This document shows, piece after piece, positions 1-11,479 of a DNA stretch of 64,000 bases. Source of the stretch: Tetrastigma voinierianum (Eukaryota; Streptophyta; Magnoliopsida; Vitales; Vitaceae). The notes beneath the pieces were generated by a model. That model was not told where the DNA came from. It was given only the letters and a program-made list of their open reading frames with translations, and ran no database searches. The stretch lies in assembly GCA_016808115.1 (NCBI GenBank), contig JAEQBH010000989.1:62001-126000 (forward strand), read 5' to 3'. Every line of letters begins with the position of its first letter. The first letter of the stretch is position 1. The position numbers were made by a program, and so were the translations under genes.

Positions 1-320
1 TTTATACCTTGAACTACAAACTCCTCGCTCGACCTAGAGTATCTCTTATCCTTCCTCAGACCTCTATACACCCCGTATAGCTTTTATAAATGTATTCCTA
101 TCTCAAACTTTTCCCCTTCGTGCTGAATAATATGTCTAATAATTTTCTTTATTATATAAGGAAGTCTTTCTTTATTTTACAAGAAAATCCATTCTTAAAA
201 TAATATAGACTAATCTTCTAAAAAAAGAATTCATATTAATTAGGAATTTGAAACACATTTTTACAAACTGAACTATTAATCTATTTATACAATATGTTAC
301 ACTGATTATCACAGTATTAG
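1..320. other. AT-rich sequence upstream of the HSD exon, probably intron
   Basis: No coding similarity is visible. The stretch is AT-rich and ends in pyrimidine/AG dinucleotides that could serve as the 3' splice site of the following exon. I read it as the last intron of the HSD-like gene, by inference only. Confidence 0.35.
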
Positions 321-543
321 CCCTAAAGGAGTGCCGATGTGGAGTGCCGATAAAGCTGCAAAGGCGATTGTAGAAGCCGTAAGCCGTGGAGAAAGATATA
401 TCACTCTCCCAAAATTGTATTCATCTCTTATGTTTTTCAAATACGTTTGGCCTGAATTGGTTGAATGGCATTTCCGCCGGAGCAAATTTGGGAAGCTAAC
501 CAGAATTCCCACAGCCGATTGTGTTTCCTCCAAAGCAGATTAG
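321..543 (+). CDS. Terminal exon of an 11-beta-hydroxysteroid dehydrogenase-like (steroleosin-type SDR) gene
   Basis: The reading frame ends at TAG 541-543 and encodes about 74 residues. It contains VPMWSADKAAKAIVEA, RGERYITLP and YVWPELVEWHF. This matches the C-terminal end of plant short-chain dehydrogenases of the 11-beta-HSD-like/steroleosin group, where a segment of the type P-x-x-S-x-x-x-x-A-x-A-I-V is followed by R-G-x-R-Y-x-T-x-P and a W-P-E-L-x-E-W helix. Those proteins are NADP-dependent oxidoreductases of seed oil bodies or ER membranes. The Rossmann fold and the catalytic Tyr-x-x-x-Lys are not in the window, so only the tail is seen. The exon probably begins after an AG at 314 or 320; the frame is open upstream of both, so the acceptor is not fixed. 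I infer a real host gene whose body lies left of position 1, but a pseudogene fragment is not excluded. Confidence 0.6.
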
Positions 544-1500
544 GCCGGAATCAGCTTTGTCATTTTGATGAAAAGTTCTTGTGTTATTGCATATTAGGGA
601 GTTTGGTTTAGATACCATCATAACATGACATAAGTTGTTCGTTTTTTTTGTTAATATTTGGGATCTCAAATTTTGGAAGCCAATCATTGAATAATTACTT
701 AACATTCAGATAAGTTGATTCATTTAATGATGTGATGGGATGTGGCAGACTGATTATTGAGGTTATAGTGTTCCACCTCTTAATGGACAGTTGTTAAATG
801 TAATGAGTTTTAACATGTTGAAGTTTTATTTTCCTTCAGGCTAAATTGAAAGTAATTATTGCCGAAGTCATGATTATGTTAAAGCCTCATTTATTTTTTG
901 TTTATCTTTCATATAACTCTAATAATGATTAGAATGTTTTTAACATCGTATTTATAAAATTCATAATAATTTTTATTTTTTATGTGATATCAATCATTTA
1001 ATGTATTAAAACAATGCAAAAAAATTAGCTAAGTAATGATTCAAATCTTGATAAGAAAGCGGGTTTAGAATTTCTCATCTGCTTTTGCTGTTGGTGCATA
1101 AATAAGAAAGATTGGGATGAGAAAAGATAAACAAGCCAGGTGGGATCGAGGGGCGCCGTCCGAGACGCCGTTGTCATCTCAATAATGTTAATGTTTTTTG
1201 AACTAACTCTATATTGGATGGCGATGGAAGTTTTCTTGTTTTAATTCGAATGATTGGTGAAGACGAAGACCAAATATTCTTAGTGAAAACTTTTGACCGA
1301 CGTATTGGTAAAAATTTTATTGCAGATAAACTTGTTCAGCGAATGATTAACGCGGCGCTCAAGTCGCTTTGTTTCAACCTTCAGGTTGTGTTCTTGCCGT
1401 TCGGTTGAATCGCGGATCTCGTCATTTTGGTGGTTCATTCATCGTTTCCGACTTCCAACTGATCGTAATGGTGACGATGTGTGAGTGTGGCGCGATGTTT
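544..1500. other. 3' flank of the HSD-like gene; no gene recognised
   Basis: The first 240 bases read like a 3' UTR and recur in diverged form at about 1805-2035. At 1140-1480 the composition is more GC-rich. An open frame of 64 codons starts at 1214 but resembles nothing I know and has no homologous context. I see no RNA gene here. Confidence 0.4.
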
Positions 1501-1504
1501 GTTT

Positions 1505-2175
1505 GATTGGGTTTGGCGGGGTCAAATGGAACTATTAATATAGGTAGCAGGGTATCCTTCAGGGGTAGCTCGATTGGTTTAAGACCTTAGGGTTTAACCC
1601 AATAATCATCAATTCGAGTCGAGTCCTTTCGAATAGGAGATTGGTCAAGGTCATTAGAGGTTTATCCGATCGTTAACTTTAGGTCCCATGAGATTGGTCA
1701 AGGTGCTTGCAATTCGAATAGGCAACAAGACCTACAGTGTGCATTAAAAAGAAGAATTTATGAATAAAGGTTTTGTTAAATAACCAACTCTCCTATTAAC
1801 TCAAGTTTATAGATCGGGAATTAGCTTTGTCATTCAATTGAAAATAATTTAAACATGATGGCGGTAAAATTTTAGTGTTGGATTACCACATAAGGTGACT
1901 AAATTTTTGTTATTTTTGAATGATTTGATCGATAAATTTTCTTTTATATGGATATTTTTTAAATTTATTCATGTTCAACCATTTTATTAATGTGTGGTGG
2001 CAGAAATACATGGAGGTAGTAGTGTTTTTTACGTGGGTTTTTATTTGTGTAGTGTCAAATGGAACTATTGATTCATATATTAGGTTGCAGGGACAGGGTG
2101 TATTAAAAAGAAGTATTGATGGATATTTTAAACATGTGAATAAAGGTTTTGTTAAATAACCAACTTTCTTAAAAG
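1505..2175 (+). repeat. Direct repeat pair around a duplicate of the HSD 3' flank
   Basis: The block starting GTCAAATGGAACTATT near 1521 recurs near 2057. The continuation ATTAAAAAGAAG ... GTGAATAAAGGTTTTGTTAAATAACCAACT is shared by 1743-1790 and 2102-2166. Between the copies, 1805-2035 resembles the HSD 3' flank at 547-785: GAATCAGCTTTGTCATT against GAATTAGCTTTGTCATT, and then a TGTGGCAGA-like followed by a TAGTGTT-like segment in the same order. I infer local duplication of the gene's 3' end, perhaps from unequal crossing-over in a tandem gene cluster. Confidence 0.5.
1550..1738 (+). mobile_element. tRNA-derived SINE, Au-like
   Basis: A pol III promoter can be read: an A-box-like GGTAGCTCGATTGG near the 5' end and a B-box-like ATTCGAGTCGAGTCC about 45 bases on. 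The 3' part contains GAGATTGGTCAAGGTGCTTGC, resembling the conserved tail of plant Au SINEs as I know it. The block is absent from the sister repeat at about 2095, where the flanking sequences are joined, so that copy acts as an empty site. Its own tRNA-like head does not fold into a complete tRNA, so it is not a tRNA gene. Confidence 0.55.
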
Positions 2176-2255
2176 TTCAAACTTGTAGGATTTGTATTTA
2201 ATATGGATATCATGCTCTTAACAACCTCCCTCATGTGCAGGTCCATACCCTCATA

Positions 2256-2623
2256 TAGGGGTGTAATCAAGTCGAGTCAACACATAGCCAAGCTCGAGCT
2301 CGACTCGATTTAAAAACTTGAAGCTCGAACTCAATCGAAAATTTTCAAATGTTCGAAACTTGACTCAAAAAATAGTCGAGCTACTCGAACTTGACTCGAT
2401 AAAGCTTGAATCAATTAAATAATTATACTTGAACTTGATTTGAAATCGACTCAATTAATAAAATAGTAAAGCTCGATTAAGCGCGCCAGCAGCTTAAGTC
2501 GAGTATTGTGATACTCGAATTCGACTTGACAAACTACTTGAACTACTTGACTCGATTAACTATGAGTCGAATTCGAGTATTCTACGAGTTGAACTCGAGT
2601 AGCTTGACTCGTTTACACCTCTA
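2256..2623. mobile_element. hAT-like MITE with GAGCTCGA-rich body, copy 1
   Basis: The ends are inverted repeats: TAGGGGTGTAATCAAGTCGA at the left and, reverse-complemented from the right end, TAGAGGTGTAAACGAGTCA. The interior repeats CTCGA/TCGAG words many times. This is the common plant non-autonomous family whose ends read (C/T)AGGGGTGTAA. An 8-bp duplication of the hAT type is not clear; flanks are CCCTCATA and CCCATACA. There is no coding capacity. Confidence 0.6.
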
Positions 2624-5459
2624 CCCATACATGAAGAGTCGAACAAAGTCTACTATGGACCTTTAAATACATAAATGGAAAATAAAAATTCAAATTGCTA
2701 CTGCTAGCAAACACCCTAATCATTTCGGCATAGGGTGAAACTTGAGGCTTGTACTAATGTTCCGATGTGGTTGGCCAAATAAACGTTCAACAAAGGAGAG
2801 ATCATCAAGTGATGAAACATGAATTTTTATTTTTTTTTTACATCTATTCACTTTGCATATTATGTTGTAGTACTTTATTCTTACAATGATTCGAACCTGA
2901 AAGCTCTTGTAACCTCATTCCTTCTGAAATTGAAAATGTGTGCGATTTGTTGGCGGCTTATAAAGCGTCATTACCTGAATCATAATGTAAAATTCAATGA
3001 CATTTGTTAAGCGACATCTTTACCGCTATAGAAGTGTCCTTGAATCATGGGTATAAATACATGCCATACAAACGGATCGATGTTTCTTTCCTTTCGAATC
3101 TTAGAAATTATTTTTAATTGCTAATTTCTGTAGGGTTCACAACTTGGATTATGCGGGATTAGGTTTCTTCTCAAATCTCGTGGGAAGTAATTTTAGGTCA
3201 AGGGAGGGAGTGAATTATCAAAGCAATCGATGCAGGAGCTACAGTTGAGTGTGGATGTCCGCGAGTCGAATAGTTATTATAATTTCTCATGTCGAAGTTA
3301 CGATTGAGAGGGTGCTTCGAGTTCCATGACCTATTCGCTGTTGGCTTATCGGTTGATGGTGGGAATTCGAATTTTCAAGTGTGGCCATCGTTGATATTGT
3401 CGGTGATCAGGAGAGAGATGTGGTGATTGGGGGTTGGAGAAGCGGGAGAAGTGTGGTCGGATGGGTGATCGGTTCTTTCGGGGATTTTTGTCTTGAAACT
3501 TTTGTGCTGGCATCAATTTGTTTGAGTCTTGAAAATGAAGGATGAGGAAATTTGTTTGTGGAAGAAGTCAAGTCTACTAGATAGCTTACAATACTTGAGC
3601 TTCGAATTTGGTTGCATTCATTTACGTCATTATGGGGGGTATTATTATAGGGCTAGTTGGTGAGGATTGATGTTTTTATATTCATTTTATTGCTTATAAT
3701 TTTTGTAGAAAGCTGAGATGATGGAGAGATTTTTAGCTTCTACTTGGGGAAGACATATCTGAAGATAAGTTGTTTTACAATTTTTACAGCTCAATTTAGT
3801 CATTTTTTTTCCTTTATTTTATTGTTATTTTTAAAGATGTTGTGTGGTACTCCATAGATAAGTTGTTTTCTCTTTTTTAGTTATTGATGCAGACTTTTAC
3901 TTATTTTTGTTGGGCTTTATATTTTCTTGTTTTTTAGTTGTTAGATGCAGATTTGGTGACATCTGATCAACTAGGTGATAGACCAAAGTCATAGCACCTT
4001 CATATTTTGAAGATTTTTGGTTTGCTATTTTTAGGAACCAAAAAACAGAGCATTAACATCAGTCTATTTAAGAAGTACGTGAGGATTTTGGAATATACTC
4101 AATAAAATCTCCCACTATGAGGAAGCAAAATATCCTAGTGGCAGTGTGTGATTTCATAGTCTGGGTAGTGTCAAAATGGATTTTTGTATATATCTTTTTT
4201 TGATCAATAACTAAACCATTCTCTTCTAAGCTACCCATGAATACGATTTTGAAATGAAATGCCTTGTCCTAAAACACCAGAAATCTTTTTGAACTTGGAC
4301 CCTTTTGTTAAATTGAAGAATTTTTGTGCTCCATTGGCATTGGTGATCAAAAAATTCAAGTATGGGCTCAGGGCCTTTAAACAAAGAAGCCCTCACAACA
4401 TCCCTATGAGATGCCATTCCGGCAATTGGTGAGTAATTTGTTTATTTATTTATTTTTAGAAAATTAGTCATTTCAAATAAAATATTATTTTGATTTAACT
4501 ATTTTTTTTTTCTTTTTTTTCTTAAATTAATTGCCTTAACCAGGACACAACTATTTGACCATTGTAAAAATAGATTTTGTGCCTTTATAGTATTTAGGGT
4601 GACTTGGTATATTTATAACTTGAGAAGTAGTTGTCTAATTGTCCTTTGTGTTTATTTATGTTTCAAAATGTTATTTATTGAATAAGGGTTTAAACCACGA
4701 AAATATCTCTTGAAAAATCATTGTAGATTTAAATTTGAATCAATATTGTCATTTTTTCTTGGAATTTTATTTTCACAATTGGAACAATAGATTTTTGAAT
4801 AAACTTACAAATTTGTTTGCTGAGTGCATTGGAGTTTATGTGGTCAAGCAGCCCGATGAAAATCCAGTGTTTGAGATATACTTGGAGAGATCATGGATAA
4901 TTCTATGGTTCACATATTTCTAGGCATGCTATCCACTTTGATACTTCATTGGGTAAGTTTGTTTTTGTTTTCTTAATGGCATGATTATAAGTCTTGATAA
5001 ATATTGACTTGATTTTTTAAATTAATTAATTGTTTGTTTGTTTTTATTCTATAAGCTCAATTTTAATACTTGAATGTATTGAGTTCGATATTTTTAAAAT
5101 TTCTAGTAATAAGCACATTCATTGGGTTAATATTTTGATTCATGATTTCATATTGAAAATATTTATTTATTTAGTAGTTGAAACATTTATTTATTTGTTT
5201 GCTTCCTTAATTTTATGAAGAAAAAAAATTCTTTAGAATAGTTTGATGGAGAATCAAGGGCTTTATTTATTTATTTATTTATAGTATCTAGAATATTTAT
5301 AGTATTTGGAAAACCAACGAAAACATGAAGAATATTTTAGAATTTTTTGAGGTTTGGTGAAGAATACTATTGTTCTATTAGGTTTATTTTTACATGCTAA
5401 TGGTATTATTGAGTTCTTCTTTTGCTTGGTTTTATGAAGTTTGGTAAAGCATGTTTGTG
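2624..5459. other. No recognised gene; possible interior of a CACTA-like element
   Basis: At 2955-3050 words such as AAAGCGTCATT and AAGCGACATC resemble the subterminal repeats near 8165-8460. 3080-3550 reads like a leader region. 4225-4430 and 4730-4925 have exon-like composition, and GGTGAGTAA near 4430 could be a splice donor. I do not recognise any protein in them. If the CACTA end at 8460 belongs to a long element, this would be its gene-bearing part, but no CACTACAAG 5' end is visible. Confidence 0.25.
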
Positions 5460-6814
5460 TGTGACGCCCCGAAACCGGGGTGTCCGTTGACAACTCGTCA
5501 ACCCGCGGAAATCTACATGTCTCAAGTCATGAGACTCATACATGTGTAAAACGGCCCAATAGGGCCCACGCGTCCATACAACACTAAATGTATATTTTAT
5601 ACAAAAAGAGATCAATTACAATTTGTTTTGAATACAAATTATCCAAAACTGGGTCTTTTGCCCAGATTTTTACAAAAATACATAATAAGGCCACATATGT
5701 CACCCGTTTTTCGCCTCTGGGCCTCGGATGTGTCCATCCGAGGTGGGCCTTGTACTGAGGAAATAGTTTTTCCCTCGATAGGGTGAGCAATGCTAGTAGT
5801 GGAATTTTCCTACTTGGGTTACTCCCCACCTAATGCTCATGCAATGGCACACCAAACATTCAACACATGCTACACAATCCATGTTAATATACTAAGCATG
5901 CATATATTAACAAAACTTACACATGTTATTCATTCATAGCAATAACACAAAATTGGCTCACAAGGGCCAATATTCAATCCGGAAACCATTCATCTTGGGG
6001 CGTCACAAAACCCTGATTAGCATGTTATTCACCCATGGAAGCAACGACATCACCTGAAGCCACCGCAACAGTCCATAGGCGTCGAAACCACACGAAGAGA
6101 TTTCTTCATACGTCCAAATCTTTTGGAACCGAAACCACGGCCATCCAGTCCTCAACAAATCCCCACCCATTAAAATGACCCTTAGACAAGGAGTAAACAA
6201 GTAAGGAGAGAAAAGCCCACACCTTTCGGTCTGTTGAAACTCCCAAAAAGTGGTACCATAGCGTGGTCCTTTGTAGTGGGAGCAACTTTAGCCCCTCTCG
6301 CCTGTGGCAAACGGTCAGATCGGGGAATCTGAGAAGAGTAGAGCTTTTCTCTCTCTTTCTTGTTTTGTCTCTCTCTCTCCTCCTTTCCCTCCCAAACCAG
6401 ATTGGTCTAGATGGAGGTCAAGAGAAAAGTCTTCTCCATGCCACTTGTCACTCATCCATTTGCCCTTGGGATTACACATTATCCCTTATCCATCTACTAT
6501 TGGATTTCCCTCAAATGGCATGATGCCATGTGTCTCATGTCAACCCCACTTGAGTTCAATGTTTTACTTGCTCACTAATTGACACGTGGCACCTCTTAAG
6601 CCCTCTGGAGTGCCAGTGTGCCATTCTTCCATGTGCCTCGGCGTGAAATTCAAGCGTCACCGAATTAAAGCCCAATTTGACCGTGGTAGCTAAATTTCGT
6701 GAGGCGATTCCAACGGTGGTCAGTTTCATCATCGAGAAATCTAGAAAAATTCGAATTTTGGTAGAGTACCATTCGCCCTTTTTTCAGAAAATTAGATTTT
6801 CTCGGGGTTTCACA
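5460..6814 (-). mobile_element. Solo LTR, Tekay-type family
   Basis: It starts TGTGACGCCCCGAAACC and ends TCTCGGGGTTTCACA, so it has TG...CA boundaries. The start and end match the LTRs of the Tekay element at 41-52 kb, as do internal landmarks such as a CACCTAAxxxxCATG segment and a CT-rich run. The flanks are TTGTG and TTATG, a near-perfect 5-bp target site duplication. No internal retroelement sequence is attached, so it is a solo LTR of about 1.36 kb. Short open frames at 6263-6582 lie in its CT-rich part and are not genes. Strand is given as the orientation of the parent element. Confidence 0.8.
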
Positions 6815-8160
6815 TTATGTGTCGGTATATTTATTTAGTTATTAATCATTTTATTGAGGTCTTGTGTGGATGATGATTTTTTTAATGTTTTAATTTCAGA
6901 AACTGTCTCCTAGGTAATACTTTTGTTGACTTATTATGATATTGTCTAGTCTTGGAAGCCCTTAAGGCCTATCTCAAGTGGTAAAATGATGTGAGTTCTA
7001 GATTCAAGTCCCAATAAGGACAAAATTTTACATATAAAAAAAATTCTCCTTTTGGAAAAAATGATTTCAAGATTGACTTAGTAAACACTGAAACTTGTTC
7101 AATTACAGGGTTCCTAACTATTATAGTAAAAGATTTTGCTTGATTATGATATGTAGTGCTTAAAGAGGTTTTTATTTTTTTTGGTTATTCTAAATATTCC
7201 TACATAGTTTTATGTTGAAATTTTAACTTAGATGATAAATTCTGATCAAATCATAAACTAGAAAATCGATAAGTTGCCCAATTTTTATTTAGCTTGCCCA
7301 AGTGCTTTTTACTTGTGAGGAACACCTTTGTTCCTGTAGACATACTACTTTCTATTGTAAGGTTGGTACTATTTTGTATAGATCAACATGTCTTTGTGGT
7401 CATAATTCATATGTCTCCATTTGTGTGAGACTATTTAGTTAGCCTTATTAAATAAATTTCTCCTATAAGTCTCAAGTCTTGACTAAATTAGAATGTTGAA
7501 CTACCAGATTAATAAAATACTTCAAAGATATAATCACAAAATAGAAAATCATTCCATAACAATAAGAAATCATGTATGTCATGGCTATAATTGAATCTTG
7601 GATTTTGTCTTGATTAGATTAATCCTATCCAAATCATATGCAATTAAACTTAATTTATATGTGATGTTGAATATTTATCTTTATGATATTAAAGGGGTTT
7701 ACTAGGTGTATTCTCATAAGAACAAAAATATGCATGCTTTAACTTTTTGGTATTTGGTGCTTACTTTTACTATTTTGTTTATCCTATCAGGTGTCCAAGA
7801 AATATGACGAGTAAGAAGATGATGAAGAAACAAAGAATAACCTCTTGTTAAGAATATGTTGTGCTTTTCTATTTAAGTTTCTACTCCTACTCATAGAATC
7901 TATGAAACTTGTTGGGAATTTTTTTTTTTTTGTGATTTTGGATCAATGTATATATAGATAGATTTGTTTCCTTATCCATGTTACTTTGATATTGTTTTTC
8001 CTTTATCTATATGACTTTCATATTATGAGTATATTTTCAATAATTATGAAGTTGTTATATTAAGATTTATAACCAAAGAAATAAATGCAAATAGAATTTT
8101 TAATGTGAGATAGGTGATGATACCTGTAATGAGAGTCATGAACCTAAAACAAGAATATAT
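6815..8160. other. AT-rich sequence with a possible last exon, function unknown
   Basis: Apart from the SINE candidate at 6960-7045, I see no recognisable coding region. Near 7785-7850 a CAG acceptor is followed by a short lysine- and glutamate-rich reading ending in stops, which could be the last exon of a CACTA-borne gene. The protein is not recognised. Confidence 0.25.
6960..7045 (+). mobile_element. Short tRNA-like SINE candidate
   Basis: An A-box-like TATCTCAAGTGGTAAA and a B-box-like AGATTCAAGTCCC are spaced about 30 bases apart, as in tRNA-derived SINE heads. An A-rich stretch follows at about 7030-7045. No acceptor stem is visible, so a working tRNA gene is unlikely. Target duplications were not found. 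Confidence 0.45.
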
Positions 8161-8460
8161 AAAAATCAATGACGCTCAAATAAGTGTCATAGTTAAGATA
8201 TTAGATTGAAATATGATGAGTAAAGAATGACGCTCAAATAAGTGTCATAGTTAAGATATTAGATTGAAATATGATGAGTAAATAATGACGCTTTAAAGGA
8301 GTGTCATAGTTTTGATTTATAAAAGATGATGCTTGAAATAAGCGTCATTGTGTGTAAACATATACAATGACAGTCGAGACCATGACGCTTTAGTGAAGCG
8401 TCATTGCAACTCTTCAATGACGCATTTAATGCATCATTGATTAACTTTTTCCTTGTAGTG
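8160..8460 (+). mobile_element. 3' end of a CACTA (En/Spm)-like element with subterminal repeats
   Basis: The stretch ends in CTTTTTCCTTGTAGTG at 8460. Its reverse complement CACTACAAGGAAAAAG is the standard terminal inverted repeat of plant CACTA elements. Inside lies a dense set of subterminal repeats built on TGACGCT and AGTGTCAT or AGCGTCAT inverted pairs. Two exact 58-bp direct repeats (8168-8225 and 8226-8283) begin the array and a third, shorter copy starts at 8284. Such arrays bind the CACTA DNA-binding protein in En/Spm. The matching 5' terminus was not found, so size and coding content are unknown. Confidence 0.65.
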
Positions 8461-8530
8461 CCACCTCTTTACCACTTGAGTCAAGCCTCAGGGCAGATGA
8501 AATATGAATGCTAGGATTGCATTCCAAGCC

Positions 8531-8794
8531 TAGGGGTGTAATCGAGCCGAGTATTAGGCAGGCTCGGCTCGGCTCGGCTCGATTTTAAAGGAGTAGGCTC
8601 GAGCCTATTCATGAACCTGTTTATGAGCTGACGAGCCAAGTTTGAGGTTGCTTGGGCTAGGCTCATTTAACTTATGAGCCTCAAAATGATGTTCGGACTT
8701 GGCTCGTTTGCTTAACTGCTTGGATTTGAGGCCGAGCTTTTAACGAGGCGACGTGGAAGCGACTCTCGAGTAACTCGGCTCGGTTACAACCCTA
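8531..8794. mobile_element. hAT-like MITE, copy 2 (GCTCGGCTCG-rich)
   Basis: The left end is TAGGGGTGTAATCGAGCCGA and the right end, reverse-complemented, is TAGGGTTGTAACCGAGCCGA, giving inverted repeats of over 20 bases. The interior is rich in GGCTCG. It is the same family as 2256-2623. No clean 8-bp target duplication is visible. Confidence 0.65.
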
Positions 8795-8924
8795 TTAAAG
8801 AAAATGTTCATCTAAAATAGCCAACATACAACTAAATTAAAAAGATAAGACAATAAAAGTTCAATTAACTTGATTGAAGTTCAAGAGTTAAAATATTTAT
8901 CATGTTCCTTTGTAGGAAAAATTT

Positions 8925-9220
8925 GTTGTGCATACGCGGTCGCTTCTCCATGTTCACGAGCAGTTCCGCGAGGCTTGGTTCCGCGAGCTTTGTTCACGGC
9001 GGTTCACGAGCTTTGGATTGCGAGCTTGCTCACGAGCTATTCACAAGCAGTTTACGAGGCGGTCGAGTTTGAGGGTGCTCGGGCTCGGCTCCTTTAACTT
9101 ACGAGTTTCAAATTAATGATGTTCGGGCTCGGTTCGTTTAACTTAACAAACAAGTTCGAGGGAGTTCTAACAAGCGAGCCAGTGGCTCGCGAAGTTGCTG
9201 CGTTAGGTTGATGACCCTAC
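8925..9220. mobile_element. Diverged third copy of the same MITE family
   Basis: The run GCTCGGGCTCGGCTCCTTTA, then an AACTTACGAG ... AATGATGTTCGGGCTCGG segment, parallels 8647-8710 in copy 2. Repeated CACGAG/GCGAG words fill the rest. The termini are lost or degraded. An apparent open frame at 8870-9097 is only a by-product of the repeat. Confidence 0.5.
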
Positions 9221-9985
9221 TGAAGCCTTGGACCCTGACACCCCACCTAGCTAGCACTTTCCCAAGCCATTTTAAAATTTTTTTTTTTTAACTCTTACTT
9301 TTATTACTTTTTTTTTTTTGTTTTAAAAATGTACCAAATAAGAATTCAAAATTTATTTATTTTTAAATGTAAATAAATTATTCATTATTTCAAATCTACT
9401 AAAAAAATTCGAATTTCATTTTTAAAATATATATTAACTATTCATTATTTTATTTTTTTAAATATTTTAATTTTATGTATAGTTATTTCATTATAATAAA
9501 TTAGAATTTAATTAAAATGTTTAATATCTTTAATACAAGTATATTTATTCATAATAATTAAGAATATAATAAATACCTTTCTAAAAAAGAATATAATAAA
9601 TAAATAAATAAATATTAATATTTTAAAATAAAATTGTTTTCTTTTTTAAAACTCATCCATTGATTTTTATCAAAATTTGTATTAACTTAATACATTAAAA
9701 TAGATTAGTGTTTAAATTAAAATATTAAATATTAAAACCCATTCATTTAAAATTGATTAGTTTTTAAATAAAAATATTAAATATTTAACTCATCTTTTTT
9801 TGACAACTTAGCACTTTGTTAAAATATTAAAACTATATTTGAAATAATATTTAATATTAATATATTATTTTAAACAAATCTATCGATTTTCATTTTTTTT
9901 TATTTTCATTTAGTGGATTAAAAATTAAATGATTTTTGAAAATAATTTATTTAAAAATTAAAATAACACATTATTTATTTATTTA
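9221..9985. other. Very AT-rich spacer; nothing recognised
   Basis: The stretch consists mostly of A/T words with short poly-A and poly-T runs and TATT/TTTA repeats. There are no open frames of note, no inverted-repeat element ends that I can see, and no RNA gene. Confidence 0.5.
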
Positions 9986-9987
9986 TT

Positions 9988-10125
9988 GCCAATAAGCCCT
10001 AACTCAATTGGTTTAAAGTGTTAGACCAGGCTTAAGGAGGGAATGGACTAGGGTTCAAAACTTTTTGCCTAAGAGCATATTACTACACACTATTGTAATT
10101 CCAATGAATAGTTGTCAAAAAAAAA
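9988..10125 (+). mobile_element. tRNA-like SINE candidate with A-rich tail
   Basis: An A-box-like CCTAACTCAATTGGTTTAAA and a B-box-like AGGGTTCAAAAC are about 50 bases apart, and the block ends in GTTGTCAAAAAAAAA. The layout fits a plant SINE. Target duplications could not be fixed in the AT-rich surroundings. Confidence 0.5.
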
Positions 10126-11475
10126 TTCCGATTTTTTTTAGTAGATTTTAAAAATAAAAATAAAATTTTTTACAAGATTTAAAATAGAGAATAATTTATT
10201 TATATTTTAAATATTAAAATTAAAATTTTTATTTAATAGATTTTGAAAACAAAAATAAAATTTTGATAAAAAATTAAGAGTTAAAAAAGAAATTAAAAAA
10301 ATGAAAAGCTTTAGTGGGTCAAGCGGCTAGGTTGGTTGGGGGTGCGGACTACTTGGGTTGTGGCTTGGGGATGGGTTGGAGTTGGGTCCAAGCGGGGGGG
10401 GTTACGTGGAGAAGAAGGAGGGAAGAGAAAAGATGAGAAGAAGAGAGGAAAAGAGAAGAGTGAGTCCTACCCGGTGCTACGCACATGATTGCGACTATTT
10501 TAATGATGTTTGGTCTCTTTAACGGTATTAGATATGGCTAAGGCTAAAGTGGGCTACGGGGGAGTAAGCTATAGGGGCTTCTTTGGATAAAAAAAAATTG
10601 GAGATGTAAATGAGATATTTGGTAAACCACGAGGGGTTTTTTGGACCTTTATCGACAAAAATTATGTATTTGAATATTAAAAACAAAATTAAATAATCAT
10701 TTCATAAAAAAAAAACATAATTCAAAACATTCAACTAGGGTAATATACAAACTTAAATTATAAAATACAATACCAGTGGCGAATCCAGAAAAGAAGTTAA
10801 GGGGGTGTAAAACACTAAGATTGTATTTGGTTTTCGAAAAATACAAAGGAAAGAAAAAAATTATAAGGAAAATTGATTTTTTCATGTTTAGTTACCTAAT
10901 AAAAGAAATTTAGGTTGTGTTTGGTTCTTAGAAAATACCAAGGGAATATAAAAATGATAAGAAAAATAATTTTCTTGTGTTTGATTGTCTACTAAAAATC
11001 AAAAAATCAGAAATATAAATAAAATTATTTAGAAATTTAAGTATTTTAAATTTATTTAATCTTTATTTTGATGAGTTTAAATAAATAAGATTGATTTGAG
11101 ATAGCAAATAAAAATATCATATGGAATTTAATTCTATTTTTATGTTCTTTTATTTTTTTTCTTCTACTTTTTATTTTTATATTATTTTCCTATTTTTACC
11201 TCAAACTTTCCAGGAACGAAGCATGGACCTAAAGAAAATCAAATATAAATAAAATTACTTTAAAACTTATTAATTCTTAAATTATTTAATCTTTATAAAA
11301 TAATTTCTTTTAAAAGCAAATGCAAGTACTTGACATAGTCGAGAAAATTCATATAAAAAATGGGCCGCCCTTCAAAAAAAAAAAAATTGGGAGATGTTAA
11401 ATTCACTGGTCATCATTTCATCCCTTTTACAAATAGTTTTACTTAAAAACAAAAACATTTCCTCAAAAAAAAAAA
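10126..11475. other. AT-rich spacer with a purine-rich tract; no gene
   Basis: 10,310-10,470 contains a G-rich then GA-rich stretch. The words TTGTATTTGGTTTTCGAAAAATAC (near 10,820) and TTGTGTTTGGTTCTTAGAAAATACC (near 10,913) form a diverged direct repeat. AGTGGCGAATCCAG at about 10,775 resembles a motif often met in plant MITEs, but I cannot define ends. No coding sequence is supported. Confidence 0.35.
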
Positions 11476-11479
11476 AAAA

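Noticed and set aside
1214..1408. Plus-strand open frame of 64 codons near the HSD gene
   Set aside because: No similarity recognised, no splice context, and similar lengths occur by chance here.
4226..4417. Minus-strand open frame of 63 codons
   Set aside because: Exon-like composition with a GT donor is on the plus strand; neither strand gives a recognisable protein, so no gene is called.
6263..6582. Two overlapping plus-strand open frames of about 90 codons
   Set aside because: They lie in the CT-rich part of a solo LTR and resemble no protein; serine/leucine-rich readings are expected there by chance.
1560..10070. Three tRNA-like A-box/B-box pairs (about 1560, 6970, 9995)
   Set aside because: None folds into a full cloverleaf with acceptor stem; they fit SINE heads, not tRNA genes.
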